DNA of 64,000 nt, from contig NZ_CP084090.1 of the NCBI RefSeq assembly GCF_020217425.1, positions 1,612,001 to 1,676,000 on the forward strand. Direction: 5' to 3'. Shown here piece after piece: positions 8,317 through 17,700 of this stretch. The notes beneath the pieces are model-generated. The model had not been told where the DNA came from. It saw only the letters and a program-made list of their open reading frames with translations, and made no database searches. This DNA is from Halomicrobium urmianum (GTDB lineage: Archaea; Halobacteriota; Halobacteria; Halobacteriales; Haloarculaceae). Every line of letters starts with the position of its first letter. Position 1 is the first letter of the stretch. Made by a program: the position numbers and the translations under genes.

Positions 8317-8383
8317 ACATGCGCCCAAAATATCGGAGATGGCGGAAACTGACCGCAGCTGTCGACTGGCCGCGAGTGCGTCG

Positions 8384-8686
8384 CTAACTCTCGCCCGGCA
8401 ACTCCCGCAGACACCCCTGGCAGTACTTCGCTTCCGCGAGGTTGTCGGTCCCGCAGGTCTCGCAGACGACGGTGTCAGTTCCCGGGTCAGTCGGGAGTAG
8501 ATCGGCGGTCACGTCGGTGGGGCTGGGCGAGGACTCCAGATAGCCCTGCTCACGGGCCATCTCGACGAGTTCGTCGTCGCGCAGGGCGTCGAGGCCGCGC
8601 CAGAGGCCCAGGAAGAGCAGCGTGGGCGCGACGATGACGAACACGGCAGCCCCGACGCGCAGCGCGAGTTCGGCCTGCCCGACCAT
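8384..8686 (-). CDS. Zinc-ribbon membrane protein
   Basis: A 100-residue protein with one N-terminal TM helix (about residues 9-29, VGAAVFVIVAPTLLFLGLW), an acidic linker, and a C-terminal zinc ribbon CETCGTDN...KYCQGC at about 75-94. The ATG at 8686 is chosen because the much longer upstream frame is antisense of the aminopeptidase gene. Small membrane-anchored zinc ribbons like this are widespread in haloarchaea; the role is unknown. Confidence 0.8.
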   Translation of the reverse strand: MVGQAELALRVGAAVFVIVAPTLLFLGLWRGLDALRDDELVEMAREQGYLESSPSPTDVTADLLPTDPGTDTVVCETCGTDNLAEAKYCQGCLRELPGES

Positions 8687-8823
8687 AGCGTGACCACGGG
8701 CTCCGGGAGTGTGTAGTTGACGCCTGAGAAATACACCCACACCGAGAATCGGCCACAAGAACGACGGTAACGGCCGATTACCGAATCCAGCGCCAGTTGC
8801 GAAAGCCGCTAATCCGCCGTTAT

Positions 8824-9912
8824 CTACTCTTCGAAGCCGTCCTCGAACCGGAACGTCCCGTCCCGCTGGACGACCTCGCCGTCGACCTCGATGTAGGAGT
8901 CCTCGCTCATGTCGACGATCATGTCCACGTGGACGGCGGACTGGTTCTGCTCGTTGTCCTCGCCGACGGTGGCCTCGTAGGCGCGGCCGACGGCCATGTG
9001 GACGGTGTCGCCCATCTTCTCGTCGAACAGCATGTTGTAGGTGAACCGGTCGATGTCGCGGTTCATGCCGATGCCCAGCTCGCCCAGCCGGCGGGCGCCG
9101 TCGTCGGTGTTCAGGACCTCCGTGAGGACGTCCTCGTTCTTCTCGGCGGCGTGGTCGACGACCTCGCCGTCCTCGAACGCCAGGTAGACGTCGAGTACCT
9201 CGCGGCCCTGGTGGTAGAGCGGCTTGTCGAACAGGACCTCGCCCTCGACGCTGTCGGGGACGGGCGCGGTGAACACCTCGCCGCCGGGCATGTTGTGCTC
9301 GCCGTAGTCGTTCAGCGTCGGATTGCCGGCGACGCTCATGGTGACGTCGGTGGTGTCGCCGGAGACGATGCGGACCTCGTCGGCGGGGTCCATGATCTCG
9401 ACCATCTGGGCCTGGTGCTGCCGGACGGCGTCCCAGTCCTTGTTGACGGCCTCGTAGACGAACTCCTCGTAGGCCTCCGTGGAGAGTTCGGCCAGCTGGG
9501 CGTTGGCCGGCGCGGGGTGCTGGGTGAGACACCAGCGCTTGGAGAGCCGCTCGTCGAGGATGGGCTGGTGGGCCTGCGAGCGGGCGGCGTTGGTCTCGGG
9601 AGCGACGTCGCTGGTCTCCGTGACGTTGTCGTTCGCCCGGATCGCGATGAACGCGTCGGACTCCTCGATCAGGGCCAGTTCGTGGTCGGGCGTCTCGAAG
9701 TCGCCGTCGTGCGCGCGCAGGTACGCCCTGCCCGCACGGTCGCTGGCCATGACCGCGTGCGGGTTCGCCCCGACGTCGCCGATCAGTTCGTGCAGCGCGA
9801 CGACGAGGTCCTCGGCGACGGGGGGAGCACGGACGACGACGTCGTCGCCGGGCTGGAGGTCGACGGAGTGGTCGACGACGATCTCTGCGTGCTCGCGGAT
9901 GCGCGGGTCCAT
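8824..9912 (-). CDS. M29 family aminopeptidase
   Basis: A 362-residue metallopeptidase of the M29 (aminopeptidase T / AmpS) family, releasing N-terminal amino acids with two metal ions. Candidate metal ligands lie in GGEVFTAPV (about residue 230), LGIGMNRDI, NMLFDEKMGDTVHMAVG and HVDMIVDM near the C terminus, in family order. Length is in the family range (about 360-410). It is cytoplasmic with no signal sequence. The start MDPRIREHAEIVVDHS matches the usual N terminus. Confidence 0.88.
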   Translation of the reverse strand: MDPRIREHAEIVVDHSVDLQPGDDVVVRAPPVAEDLVVALHELIGDVGANPHAVMASDRAGRAYLRAHDGDFETPDHELALIEESDAFIAIRANDNVTETSDVAPETNAARSQAHQPILDERLSKRWCLTQHPAPANAQLAELSTEAYEEFVYEAVNKDWDAVRQHQAQMVEIMDPADEVRIVSGDTTDVTMSVAGNPTLNDYGEHNMPGGEVFTAPVPDSVEGEVLFDKPLYHQGREVLDVYLAFEDGEVVDHAAEKNEDVLTEVLNTDDGARRLGELGIGMNRDIDRFTYNMLFDEKMGDTVHMAVGRAYEATVGEDNEQNQSAVHVDMIVDMSEDSYIEVDGEVVQRDGTFRFEDGFEE

Positions 9913-9996
9913 ACCGGATACTCGGACGGGGCGCGCAAAAACGGTTGGTCCTGCGGCGAAGCCGGAAGCGTATCCGATCGCGACCGGCGCTAGCTG

Positions 9997-10122
9997 CTAT
10001 TTCCGCCGGCTGTCCTCGACGCCCTGCTTGAACCCCTTGACCGTGCGCCGGACCATCAGGTAGAGGAAGAATACCAGCGCGAGGAGGGCGGCGAGGATGC
10101 CGTAGGTGATGAGGTCGGGCAT
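9997..10122 (-). CDS. Single-pass small membrane protein
   Basis: A 41-residue protein, MPDLITYGILAALLALVFF onward, with one TM helix (about residues 6-23) and a basic tail (VRRTVKGFKQGVEDSRRK). The ATG at 10122 is preferred; the longer frame upstream is Arg-rich and non-coding in character. It resembles conserved short haloarchaeal membrane proteins of unknown role. The positive-inside rule puts the C terminus in the cytoplasm. Confidence 0.72.
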   Translation of the reverse strand: MPDLITYGILAALLALVFFLYLMVRRTVKGFKQGVEDSRRK

Positions 10123-10275
10123 GGGCAGCGCTTCGTCGGCGCCCGGGAAAGTCGTTTCGAGCGTGGACCGCGCTCGCTGCCGCGAGCGTCGCCAGCGCGC
10201 GCAGCGGAGTGTGGGTGAAATCACTCTTTGAGCAACACTAAAGGGTCATACGGTCGTAGTACATACGAAACGATC

Positions 10276-10968
10276 ATGTCACTGCTGCCCTCCCGGGACC
10301 CGGCGTCCCCCGACGCGGATCCGCGGGTGATCCCCGTCGACAGCGACGACGCCGACGAGGTGCTGTCGGCGCTGTCGGCGGAGACGGCCCGGAAGCTGCT
10401 CGCCGAACTCCACGAGGAGCCGGCGCCGCCGGGCGAGCTAGCCGACCGGGTCGACACGTCGCTACAGAACGCGCAGTACCACCTGGACAAACTCGAGGCC
10501 GCCGGGGCCGTGGCAGTGGTCGACACCGCCTACTCCGAGAAGGGGAGGGAGATGGACGTCTACGCGCCGGCCGACCAGCCGCTGGTCATCTGCGCGGGCG
10601 ACGAGCAGGACACCTCCGGCGTGCGCAGCGCGCTGACGAGCCTCCTCGGCGGCGTCGGCGTGCTCGCCGTCCTGAGCGTCGTCGTCCAGCAGGCGCTCGG
10701 CGAGGGGATCGCGTCGCTGCTCGGCCCGGACGTCCGGAGCGGCAGCGCCGGCGGAAGCGGCCCCAGCACCAGCTACGCGGCGGATCCGAGCAGCCCGTAC
10801 TCGCAGTCGACCGACGTCGCTACGGCGGCCGTCGCCGACGGCGGGAGCACCGCCCAGAGCGCGGGCGAAGCGGCCGTCGCCGGCGGCCTGCCGCCGGGAC
10901 TGCTCTTCTTCGCTGGCGGCGCGGTCGTCCTGGCAGCCCTGTTCGCGCTGTGGTACGCCGACCAGTGA
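10276..10968 (+). CDS. ArsR-type winged-helix regulator with membrane tail
   Basis: A 230-residue protein. Residues about 20-110 form an ArsR-like winged HTH (LSALSAETARKLLAEL, then LQNAQYHLDKLEAAGAV). After that come a hydrophobic segment (about 120-150), a Ser/Gly-rich loop and a second C-terminal TM (LLFFAGGAVVLAALFALWY). A membrane-anchored HTH suggests a sensor-regulator. The ATG at 10276 (MSLLPSRDPASPD) is used; an upstream in-frame start at 10228 would add residues unlike the family. Confidence 0.8.
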   Translation: MSLLPSRDPASPDADPRVIPVDSDDADEVLSALSAETARKLLAELHEEPAPPGELADRVDTSLQNAQYHLDKLEAAGAVAVVDTAYSEKGREMDVYAPADQPLVICAGDEQDTSGVRSALTSLLGGVGVLAVLSVVVQQALGEGIASLLGPDVRSGSAGGSGPSTSYAADPSSPYSQSTDVATAAVADGGSTAQSAGEAAVAGGLPPGLLFFAGGAVVLAALFALWYADQ

Positions 10969-11166
10969 CGCGGCAGCGCGTGTGAACCGGCATCAGTGAA
11001 ATGGCGGTTTCAGGGACGGGACTCGCGTTCACGGGAGTGTAAAACAGTCGTTTGAGTTATCGGCGGGTATTTTTATCGGAGGGTCGTAGGGGGAAACGCG
11101 GCGGCCCGGTGCACCGGTGACCGCACGCGACCAGACTGGCACTCCCCCACCGCCTCCGATGCGGGC

Positions 11167-11676
11167 CTACCGGCACACCTCCGACACCGTCGCCCCGTCG
11201 GGCCGACGCAGCGTGACGCGCATCTCTTCCCCCCTGTCGTCCATTTTCACTTCTGCATGCGCCGGCGAGTACTGGCGCGGATCTGCGTGACTGCCGGGAT
11301 TGATCAGCAGTCCGTCGCCGAACTCCGTCACCGCCGGTCGATGGGAGTGACCGACCACGACCACGTCGGCGTCCTCCTGTCTCGCGAGCATCGACAGCGC
11401 CGTCTCCGTGTGCTCGTGGCCGTGCGCGACGACGAACCGGTGGCCCCGCCAGTCGAACGCGGCGACGTCGGGGAGTCGGTCGACCAGTTCGGGCCGGTCG
11501 TTGTTGCCGTGGACGGCCGTGAGCCGCGCGGCGCGGTCGTCGAACGCGTCGTACACCGCGGGCGTGGTGAAGTCGCCGGCGTGGACGACGCGCTCGGCGC
11601 CGTCGACGGCCTCCAGCGTGCGCCCCTCGAGGCGCGGGTCGTCGGTCCCGTGCGTGTCGGAGACGATCGCGAGCAT
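11167..11676 (-). CDS. YfcE/MJ0936-type metallophosphoesterase
   Basis: A 169-residue calcineurin-like phosphoesterase. All metal-binding motifs are visible: SDTHG (7-11), HAGDF (about 32), GNND (about 58), AHGHE (about 85) and VGHSHRP (about 107). Family members hydrolyse phosphodiesters using Mn or Ni ions. It stands alone. The 10969-11166 interval between it and the ArsR gene holds only the palindrome CCGGTGCACCGG (11106-11117) and an AT-rich patch. Confidence 0.9.
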   Translation of the reverse strand: MLAIVSDTHGTDDPRLEGRTLEAVDGAERVVHAGDFTTPAVYDAFDDRAARLTAVHGNNDRPELVDRLPDVAAFDWRGHRFVVAHGHEHTETALSMLARQEDADVVVVGHSHRPAVTEFGDGLLINPGSHADPRQYSPAHAEVKMDDRGEEMRVTLRRPDGATVSEVCR

Positions 11677-11742
11677 ACCCCCCGATTGTCGGCGCGGATA
11701 TAAGTCAGAAACCCTTAGGACCGCCCGGGAGAGCTATGGACG

Positions 11743-12738
11743 ATGGCTGAAAGCAAGGCGGTCGTCATGGCGGCGCTGATCGCGAACGGCGCCATCGCGA
11801 TACTGAAGTTTATCGGCTTCCTCCTGACCGGGAGCGCCGCGATGCTGTCGGAGACGTATCACAGCATCTCCGACACCGGGAACCAGGTGTTCCTCCTGAT
11901 CGGCCTCCGCTTCAGCGGCCGCGAGCGCGACCGGCGCCACCCCTTCGGGTACGGCAAGGCGGAGTTCTTCTACAGCTTCCTCGTGTCCGTGTTCCTGTTC
12001 GGCATCGCGGGCTGGGAGAGCCTCAAGCACGGCTGGACCCAGCTCACCAGCGGCGGCCACGGGGGCGGCGGTCACGCCGGCGAGGCCGTCGAGTTCCTGT
12101 GGATCACCTACACGCCCCCGGCGTGGCTGGACCCGGTGACGGTCAACTACGTCGTGCTGCTCGGCGCGTTCGGCTTCGAGACGTGGGCGCTGTATAAGGC
12201 CCGCGCGGGAATGGTCGCCCAGATCGGGGAGAACGACTGGTCCGGGTACCGGGAGGCGTTCCGGAAGACCAGCGACGTGACGACGCTGACGGCGCTGACC
12301 GAGGACACCATCGCGCTGGCGGGCATCGTCATCGCGCTGGTCGGGATCACCCTCGAACAGCTGACCGGTAGCCCCTTCTTCGACCGGCTGTCGGCGGTCC
12401 TGATCGGGCTCATGCTGATGGGCTTCGCCCTGGCGCTGGCCTGGGAGAACAAGCGCCTGATCCTCGGCGAGAGCCTGCCGAAGGACGTCGAGGGGGAGCT
12501 TCGCGGTTCGATACTGTCGTTCGACGGCGTCGTCGACATCGTCGGCTTCCGGACGGTGTACTTCGGCCCGGGCGAGGTCCTCGTCACGGCCGATGTCGCC
12601 TTCGATCCCGACATGGAGACCGCCGAGATCGACGACCTGATCACGTCGATGGAGGCGACGCTGAAGGAAGCCGGGCAGGGCGTCGTCAAGGTGTACATCG
12701 AACCGGAGGACGAGCCGGCGACCGGCTCCCGTGGGTAG
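11743..12738 (+). CDS. Cation diffusion facilitator (metal efflux) protein
   Basis: A 331-residue CDF transporter that exports divalent metals by H+ or K+ antiport. It has six TM helices. The metal-site pattern HSISDTGNQ lies in TM2, and an Asp-containing TM5 carries DVTTLTALTEDT. The RRHPFGYGKAEFFYSF motif follows TM2. A His/Gly loop (GGHGGGGHAGE) may deliver metal. The cytoplasmic C-terminal domain begins at about residue 240. Zn or Mn are likely substrates, but the sequence does not settle which. Confidence 0.9.
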   Translation: MAESKAVVMAALIANGAIAILKFIGFLLTGSAAMLSETYHSISDTGNQVFLLIGLRFSGRERDRRHPFGYGKAEFFYSFLVSVFLFGIAGWESLKHGWTQLTSGGHGGGGHAGEAVEFLWITYTPPAWLDPVTVNYVVLLGAFGFETWALYKARAGMVAQIGENDWSGYREAFRKTSDVTTLTALTEDTIALAGIVIALVGITLEQLTGSPFFDRLSAVLIGLMLMGFALALAWENKRLILGESLPKDVEGELRGSILSFDGVVDIVGFRTVYFGPGEVLVTADVAFDPDMETAEIDDLITSMEATLKEAGQGVVKVYIEPEDEPATGSRG

Positions 12739-12793
12739 CGTCGTAGCCGCTACGTGCGAACCCTTTTGAGCCAGAACGGACAAAGAGTCCCTC

Positions 12794-14968
12794 GTGGCGA
12801 CGACCGACGACTACATGCGGTTTTTCCCCTACGAGGAGCCCTACGACCACCAGCACGAGGCGATGGGGACGATTCGCGAGGCGCTGGCCGAGGAGCGCGA
12901 CGTGCTCTTCGAGGGGGCCTGCGGGACGGGCAAGACGCTGGCCGCGCTGGTGCCGGCCCTGGAGTACGCCCGCGAGACGGACAAGACGGTCGTCATCACG
13001 ACGAACGTCCACCAGCAGATGCGCCAGTTCGTCGAGGACGCCCGCGCGATCACCGAGCAGGAACGCATCCGGGCCGTCGTCTTCCGGGGCAAGGGCTCGA
13101 TGTGCCACATCGACGTCGACTACGAGGAGTGCCAGGCGCTGCGGGACACCACCCGCGACCTCGTCGACAAGGAGCAGGACGTGGCCGACCTCGAGCGCCA
13201 GCAGGGCGACCTCCTCGACCAGGCCCAGGACGGCGACGCGGACGCCGTCGAGGCCCGCAACGCCGTGATGGACGAGCTCCGCGACCTGGAGGACGACGTC
13301 GCCGAGATCCGCGAGGAGCAGTCGGTCTGCGACCACTACTACCGCAACCTCACGACCGACACGACGGAGTTCTACTCGTGGCTGTTCGACGACGTCCGCC
13401 GCCCGGACGACATCTACGAGTACGCTCACGAGCGCGAGCTCTGCGGCTACGAGCTCCTCAAGGAGGGCATCGAGGGCGTCGACCTCGTCGTCTGCAACTA
13501 CCACCACCTGCTCGATCCGACCATCCGCGAGCAGTTCTTCCGCTGGCTCGGCCGGGACCCGGAGGACGTCGTCGCCGTCTTCGACGAGGCCCACAACGTC
13601 GAGTCGGCCGCCCGCGACCACGCCCGGCGGACGCTGACCGAGACCACGCTCGAGAGCGCCGTCGACGAGCTGGCCGAGACCGACGACGCCCGCGCCGACG
13701 CCGCGCACAACGTGATCGCGACCTTCCTCTCGGCGCTGCGGACCGCCTACGACGAGGCGTTCGCATTTGGAGAACGGGAACAGGTCGGCGAGCACTGGGA
13801 GGACCTCGCCATCGCCAACGAGGACGGCCGCGACGACCTGACGCTCGCCTTCCTCCGGGAGTACACGGGCCCGGGCTTCCACGAGGAACTCGACCACGCG
13901 CTGAAACTGGGGCGGGAACTCGACGAGCAGTACGAGGAGGCGTTCAAGAACGGCGAGACGGACACCCGACAGGAGTGCCAGACGCTGCAGGCCGCCCAGT
14001 TCGTCTCGGACTGGCTGGCGGAGAGCGACGACCTGGGACAGTATCCCGTCGTCAGCGTCCGCCGCGCAGACGAGGGGGACGGCGACGTGTACGGCCGCGC
14101 CGAGCTGTACACCTGCATCCCGTCGAACGTGACCAGCGACCTGTTCGAGGACCTCCACGCGGCCGTGCTGATGAGCGCCACCCTGCGCCCCTTCGACGTG
14201 ACCGAGGACGTCCTCGGCCTGGCGGACGCGGAGACGATGGCCTACGGGCCGCAGTTCCCCGACGAGCGCCGTCGCACCTACGCCGTCGACGGCCCCGCGC
14301 TGTTCGCCAGCGAGCGCGACGATCCCCAGACGCAGGACGTCGTCGCCGGCGTGCTCGAGGACGCCGCCCGGATGACGCCCGGGAACACGCTCGCCTTCTT
14401 CCCCAGCTACGCCGAGGCCGAGCGCTACCACGAGCGGGTCTCGACGGACGCCACGACCTACCTCGACGAGCCCGGGACCCAGGCCCGCGACCTCCGCCGG
14501 GAGTTCGTCGCCGACGACGACGCCGTCCTCTTCACCTCGCTGTGGGGCACCCTCGCGGAGGGCGTCAGCTACGACGGCGACGACGCCCGGACCGTGGTGG
14601 TCGCCGGCGTCCCCTACCCTCACCTCGACGACCGCATGGAGGCGGTTCAGGAGGCCTACGCGACCGCCTTCGGCGGCGACGAGGAGGCCGGCTGGCGCTA
14701 CGCCGTCGAGATTCCCACGGTGCGCAAGACCCGACAGGCGCTCGGTCGGGTCGTCCGCTCGCCCGAGGACTTCGGCGCCCGGATCCTGCTGGACAAGCGC
14801 TACACCGAGGCCGCCGAGATGGAGATGCGCGACTACGCCGTCCGTGGGACGTTCCCGCCGGAGGAACGGCGCGAGATGATCGACGTCGACCCCGAGAAGC
14901 TCAAGTTCGCGATGCTGAACTTCTATCAGGACGTGGGCGGCTACGACGGCGAGCCGCCGCGGCCCTGA
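12794..14968 (+). CDS. rad3: Rad3/XPD-type iron-sulfur DNA helicase
   Basis: A 724-residue superfamily 2 helicase, 5'-3' on DNA. Walker A is GACGTGKTLA (about residues 41-50) and the DEAH box is VFDEAHNVES (about 261-270). Between them are the four Cys of the 4Fe-4S cluster (SMCHID, YEECQA, SVCDHY, ELCGYE). Helicase motifs IV-VI occur in LFTSLWGTLAEGVSYDG and ALGRVVRSPEDFGARILLDKRY. It starts with GTG at 12794. A role in nucleotide excision repair is known for the family. Confidence 0.92.
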   Translation: MATTDDYMRFFPYEEPYDHQHEAMGTIREALAEERDVLFEGACGTGKTLAALVPALEYARETDKTVVITTNVHQQMRQFVEDARAITEQERIRAVVFRGKGSMCHIDVDYEECQALRDTTRDLVDKEQDVADLERQQGDLLDQAQDGDADAVEARNAVMDELRDLEDDVAEIREEQSVCDHYYRNLTTDTTEFYSWLFDDVRRPDDIYEYAHERELCGYELLKEGIEGVDLVVCNYHHLLDPTIREQFFRWLGRDPEDVVAVFDEAHNVESAARDHARRTLTETTLESAVDELAETDDARADAAHNVIATFLSALRTAYDEAFAFGEREQVGEHWEDLAIANEDGRDDLTLAFLREYTGPGFHEELDHALKLGRELDEQYEEAFKNGETDTRQECQTLQAAQFVSDWLAESDDLGQYPVVSVRRADEGDGDVYGRAELYTCIPSNVTSDLFEDLHAAVLMSATLRPFDVTEDVLGLADAETMAYGPQFPDERRRTYAVDGPALFASERDDPQTQDVVAGVLEDAARMTPGNTLAFFPSYAEAERYHERVSTDATTYLDEPGTQARDLRREFVADDDAVLFTSLWGTLAEGVSYDGDDARTVVVAGVPYPHLDDRMEAVQEAYATAFGGDEEAGWRYAVEIPTVRKTRQALGRVVRSPEDFGARILLDKRYTEAAEMEMRDYAVRGTFPPEERREMIDVDPEKLKFAMLNFYQDVGGYDGEPPRP

Positions 14969-15101
14969 GCCGGCCGCGTCAGGACGGCCAAATGTGACCT
15001 GTACGCGACCTCGAGTGATGAGAAGGCGGTGACGATCTCGGGTCGATCCGGCTCGACGTGGTGACTAGGTTCTTGCGGGCGCTGGCGCAAGGATCGAACC
15101 C

Positions 15102-15766
15102 ATGGCAGTCCTCGTGGATCTCATCACTCCGGCCGACGAGTTCGTCCTCGCGGAGGCGCTGACGGCCGAGTCGAGCGTCCGCGTCGAAATCAAGCGCGTC
15201 GTCGCGGGGACCGCCGACGTGACGCCGTACTTCTGGGCGTTCGGCGACCGACTCGGCGACTTCGAGTCCGCGCTGTCGGCCGACTCGGAGACCCGCGAAG
15301 TCGACCCGCTGGAGACCACCGACGAGGGCGAGCGGTTCTACCGCGTGACCTGGAACCAGGCGGCGCCCAGCCTCCTGACCGCCGTCGCCGACGCCGAGGC
15401 CACCATCCTCGAGGCCGTCAACGACGACGGCGGCGAGTGGGAGCTGAAGGTCCTCTTCCCGGACCAGGCGGCGCTCTCGGCGTTCCACGACTACTGCCTG
15501 GAACACGCTTCGACATCCGGCTGGAGCGGGTCTACCACCCGGAGAACCCACAGGAGCGGGGTCAGTACGGCGTCACCGACGACCAGCAGGAGGCGCTGGT
15601 GACCGCCTACCACGCCGGATACTTCGAGGTCCCGCGGGCGACGACGCTGGCCGACGTCGCCGACGACCTGGACATCTCTCGGAACGCCGCGTCCGCGCGC
15701 CTCCGGCGCGGCCACCGGAACCTCCTCGCGAGCACCCTCGTCCACGACGAGGGGTCGGGATCGTGA
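15102..15766 (+). pseudogene. Bat-type HTH regulator, broken by a one-base deletion
   Basis: Residues 1-135 (MAVLVDLITPADEFVLAEAL on) read in one frame, then coding continues in another. FHDYCLEH (to about 15506) should be followed by G-FDIRLERVYHPENP, which is in the +2 frame from about 15508. Restoring one G in cacgcttcgac heals the gene. The downstream part holds the HTH_10 domain of bacterio-opsin-activator-like proteins: TDDQQEALVTAYHAGYFEVP, then DLDISRNAASARLRRGHRNLL. As written, the first frame ends at 15602 without the DNA-binding domain. A sequencing error is possible. Confidence 0.85.
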
Positions 15767-15897
15767 GCCACAGAGGGGCCGGGAGGCCGTCGGCCCGCTG
15801 TTCGACGGCACCGTCGGTGATGCGCGGGGACTGAAAAGGCCGGTAGCATTCCCACACGCCGACCAAGACGCTCGCGGACCTAGACCCGCAGGCGAAC

Positions 15898-16179
15898 ATG
15901 ACAGACGGGAGCCGGACCATCGCTGCCGAGGCACTGCTATCAGGCGACGCGACGCTCGAATACCGGCAGGGGGACGACGAACCGCTGGTCGACGCTGTCC
16001 TTGCCGCCGTCTGCGACGCCACCGGGAGGGACGCGACCGACCTCCCGCCGCTGTACTCCGCCGTCGACCCGGACGCGCTCGAATCCCTGATCGAGTCCGG
16101 CGGCGAGGCGGCCGTCGCCTTCGAGTACGGGGCCCACCACGTTCTGGTCGACGGGGGGCGGACCGTTACAGTCTACTGA
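15898..16179 (+). CDS. HalOD1 output-domain protein
   Basis: A 93-residue single-domain protein of the haloarchaeal HalOD1 family, a presumed signalling output module. Typical features are the start of the domain with LVDAVLAAVCDATGRD, the central LPPLYSAVDPDALESLI, and the C-terminal strand pair VAFEYGAHHVLVDGGRTVTV. It has no sensor or DNA-binding part of its own. A perfect hairpin follows 5 nt after the stop. The broken Bat-type regulator lies upstream on the same strand. Confidence 0.88.
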   Translation: MTDGSRTIAAEALLSGDATLEYRQGDDEPLVDAVLAAVCDATGRDATDLPPLYSAVDPDALESLIESGGEAAVAFEYGAHHVLVDGGRTVTVY

Positions 16180-16183
16180 GCAC

Positions 16184-16210
16184 GAGATTCCGACCGAAGG
16201 GCGGAATCTC
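16184..16210. terminator. 9-bp stem hairpin after the HalOD1 gene
   Basis: GAGATTCCG and CGGAATCTC flank a 9-nt loop, ACCGAAGGG. It begins 5 nt after the HalOD1 stop and 90 nt before serB. No T-run follows directly, so termination is only a guess; it could also stabilise the mRNA 3' end. Confidence 0.5.
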
Positions 16211-16299
16211 AGACCGAGCGAGCGGAAGCCGAACGGAGTGAGGCGACACGCGAACGGAAACCGGGGAGTTTGAAACCCCGCGCGCGAAAGAGGTCGGCA

Positions 16300-16932
16300 A
16301 TGCTAGTCGCGTTCGACTTCGACGGGACGCTCTCAGACTCGGAGATGACGGTCCTGCTGGGGGAGCGCAACGGAACGGCCGACGACATGGCCGAGATCAC
16401 CGAGCGGGCGATGAACGACGAGATCGCCTACGCGGAGAGCCTGCGCCAGCGCTGCGCGCTGCTGGAGGGGCTGCCGGACGAGGAGGCGGCGGCGGCCTTC
16501 GATCAGGTCGCGCTGCGACCGGGCGCGGCCGACGTCATCGAGTCGCTGCGCGAGGCGGGCGTGTACGTCTGCATTCTCACGGGCGGGTTCGAGCGGGGCG
16601 TCGCCCGCGCACTCGAAACGGAGGGGGTCGAGGTGGACGCCATCGTGGCGAATCGGCTACCCGTCGACGGTGACGAGCTCACCGGCAGGGTCGAGGGGCC
16701 GCTCATCGAGGGGACCAAGGACGACGCGCTGGAGGTCGTGACGGCGGTCGTCGGCGAGGACCGGGACGACACCGTGGCCGTCGGCGACGGCGCCAACGAC
16801 CTGCCGATGCTGGAGATCGCCGGCCTGGCCGTCGGGTTCGACCCGAAGCCGGCCGTGGCGCCGTCCTGCGACACCATCGTCGAGTCGATGGAGGCGCTGG
16901 GCGAACTCTTCGAGGAAGAGGACGTCCTGTAA
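16300..16932 (+). CDS. serB: Phosphoserine phosphatase-like HAD hydrolase
   Basis: A 210-residue HAD phosphatase, probably the last step of serine synthesis. Motif I is DFDGTLSDSE (catalytic Asp 6 and 8), motif II is ILTGGF, motif III is GTKDDA, and motif IV is GDGANDLPM. The ATG at 16300 puts motif I next to the N terminus as in the family. SerA (D-3-phosphoglycerate dehydrogenase) lies at 48 kb in the same window, not in an operon. Specificity for phosphoserine is inferred from the family. Confidence 0.85.
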   Translation: MLVAFDFDGTLSDSEMTVLLGERNGTADDMAEITERAMNDEIAYAESLRQRCALLEGLPDEEAAAAFDQVALRPGAADVIESLREAGVYVCILTGGFERGVARALETEGVEVDAIVANRLPVDGDELTGRVEGPLIEGTKDDALEVVTAVVGEDRDDTVAVGDGANDLPMLEIAGLAVGFDPKPAVAPSCDTIVESMEALGELFEEEDVL

Positions 16933-16952
16933 AGCGCTCGGACGGGAATCCG

Positions 16953-17297
16953 TCAGCTGAACCGCCGGGAGGCGGCTGCGAGGTAGGCGACGGCGACGGC
17001 CAGCGCCGCGGCCGGGAGGTACGCCTCGCGGAGGACCCCGACGATCGCCAGCAACGCGTACAGCGCCATCGCCGTGGTCCGGGCCCACGACTCCATCGCC
17101 CACAGACCGAGCAGGACGACCAGGTGGCCCATCGAGAGTGCGATGGCTCCGAGGGCCAGGAGCGGTACCGGCCCGAGCGACACGAGGCCCCACCCGAAGG
17201 TGCCGATCGACGCCGCGAGCCCGAGGCCGACCAGCGCCTTCACCCCGCGGGGCTGGCGGACGCCGTCGAGCAGCCCGATCCCGCTGTTCCGTGACAC
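16953..17297 (-). CDS. Four-helix membrane protein, unknown
   Basis: A 114-residue protein with four hydrophobic segments (for example LVGLGLAASIGTFGWGLVSL and LAVAVAYLAAASRRF). The GTG at 17297 (VSRNSGIGLLDGVRQPRGVK) is chosen because the longer frame up to 17540 is Arg/Pro-rich and overlaps the cold-shock promoter. It is convergent with serB. It resembles small haloarchaeal integral membrane proteins without assigned function. Confidence 0.75.
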   Translation of the reverse strand: MSRNSGIGLLDGVRQPRGVKALVGLGLAASIGTFGWGLVSLGPVPLLALGAIALSMGHLVVLLGLWAMESWARTTAMALYALLAIVGVLREAYLPAAALAVAVAYLAAASRRFS

Positions 17298-17505
17298 GGG
17301 TAGAGCACGGTCGGATGCAAGCAAAAAGCTCGCGGTCCGGCCCGGGATCGGCAGACGGCGACCGGCCGGGACGTACGCGCCGGCCCGATCCGCCACTGGA
17401 GCGTCGTCTCGCCTCTCCGAGCTATCCGAAATCCCCGGCGTCGGTGGTCGTGGTACCGTGACCCTCGGAACCCTTATCACCCTATCGCGTCTCTGATAAT
17501 TTGCA

Positions 17506-17700
17506 ATGGCAAACGGTAAGGTTGATTTCTTCAACGACACTGGCGGTTACGGTTTCATCTCGACTGAGGACGCGGACGACGACGTGTTCTTCCACATGGA
17601 AGACGTGGGCGGCCCGGACCTCGAAGAGGGAGAGAGCATCGAATTCGACATCGAACAGGCCCCGAAGGGTCCGCGCGCGACGAACGTCGTCCGCGCCTAA
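17506..17700 (+). CDS. cspA: Cold shock domain protein
   Basis: A 64-residue CspA-family RNA chaperone. RNP1 is GGYGFIST and RNP2 is VFFHMED; the rest of the OB fold ends KGPRATNVVRA. Length is normal for haloarchaeal Csp. A TATA-like ccttatcacc centred about 32 nt before the ATG implies a leaderless or very short-leader mRNA. It is monocistronic. Confidence 0.95.
   Translation: MANGKVDFFNDTGGYGFISTEDADDDVFFHMEDVGGPDLEEGESIEFDIEQAPKGPRATNVVRA

Noticed and set aside
6705-8383. Search for an integrase or a repeated tRNA 3' end marking an intact integrated element
   Set aside because: Neither is present; only gene fragments remain, so an intact provirus or integrative plasmid is not supported.
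11106-11117. Palindrome CCGGTGCACCGG as an operator
   Set aside because: GC-rich palindromes of this length are expected by composition; no second copy near a promoter.
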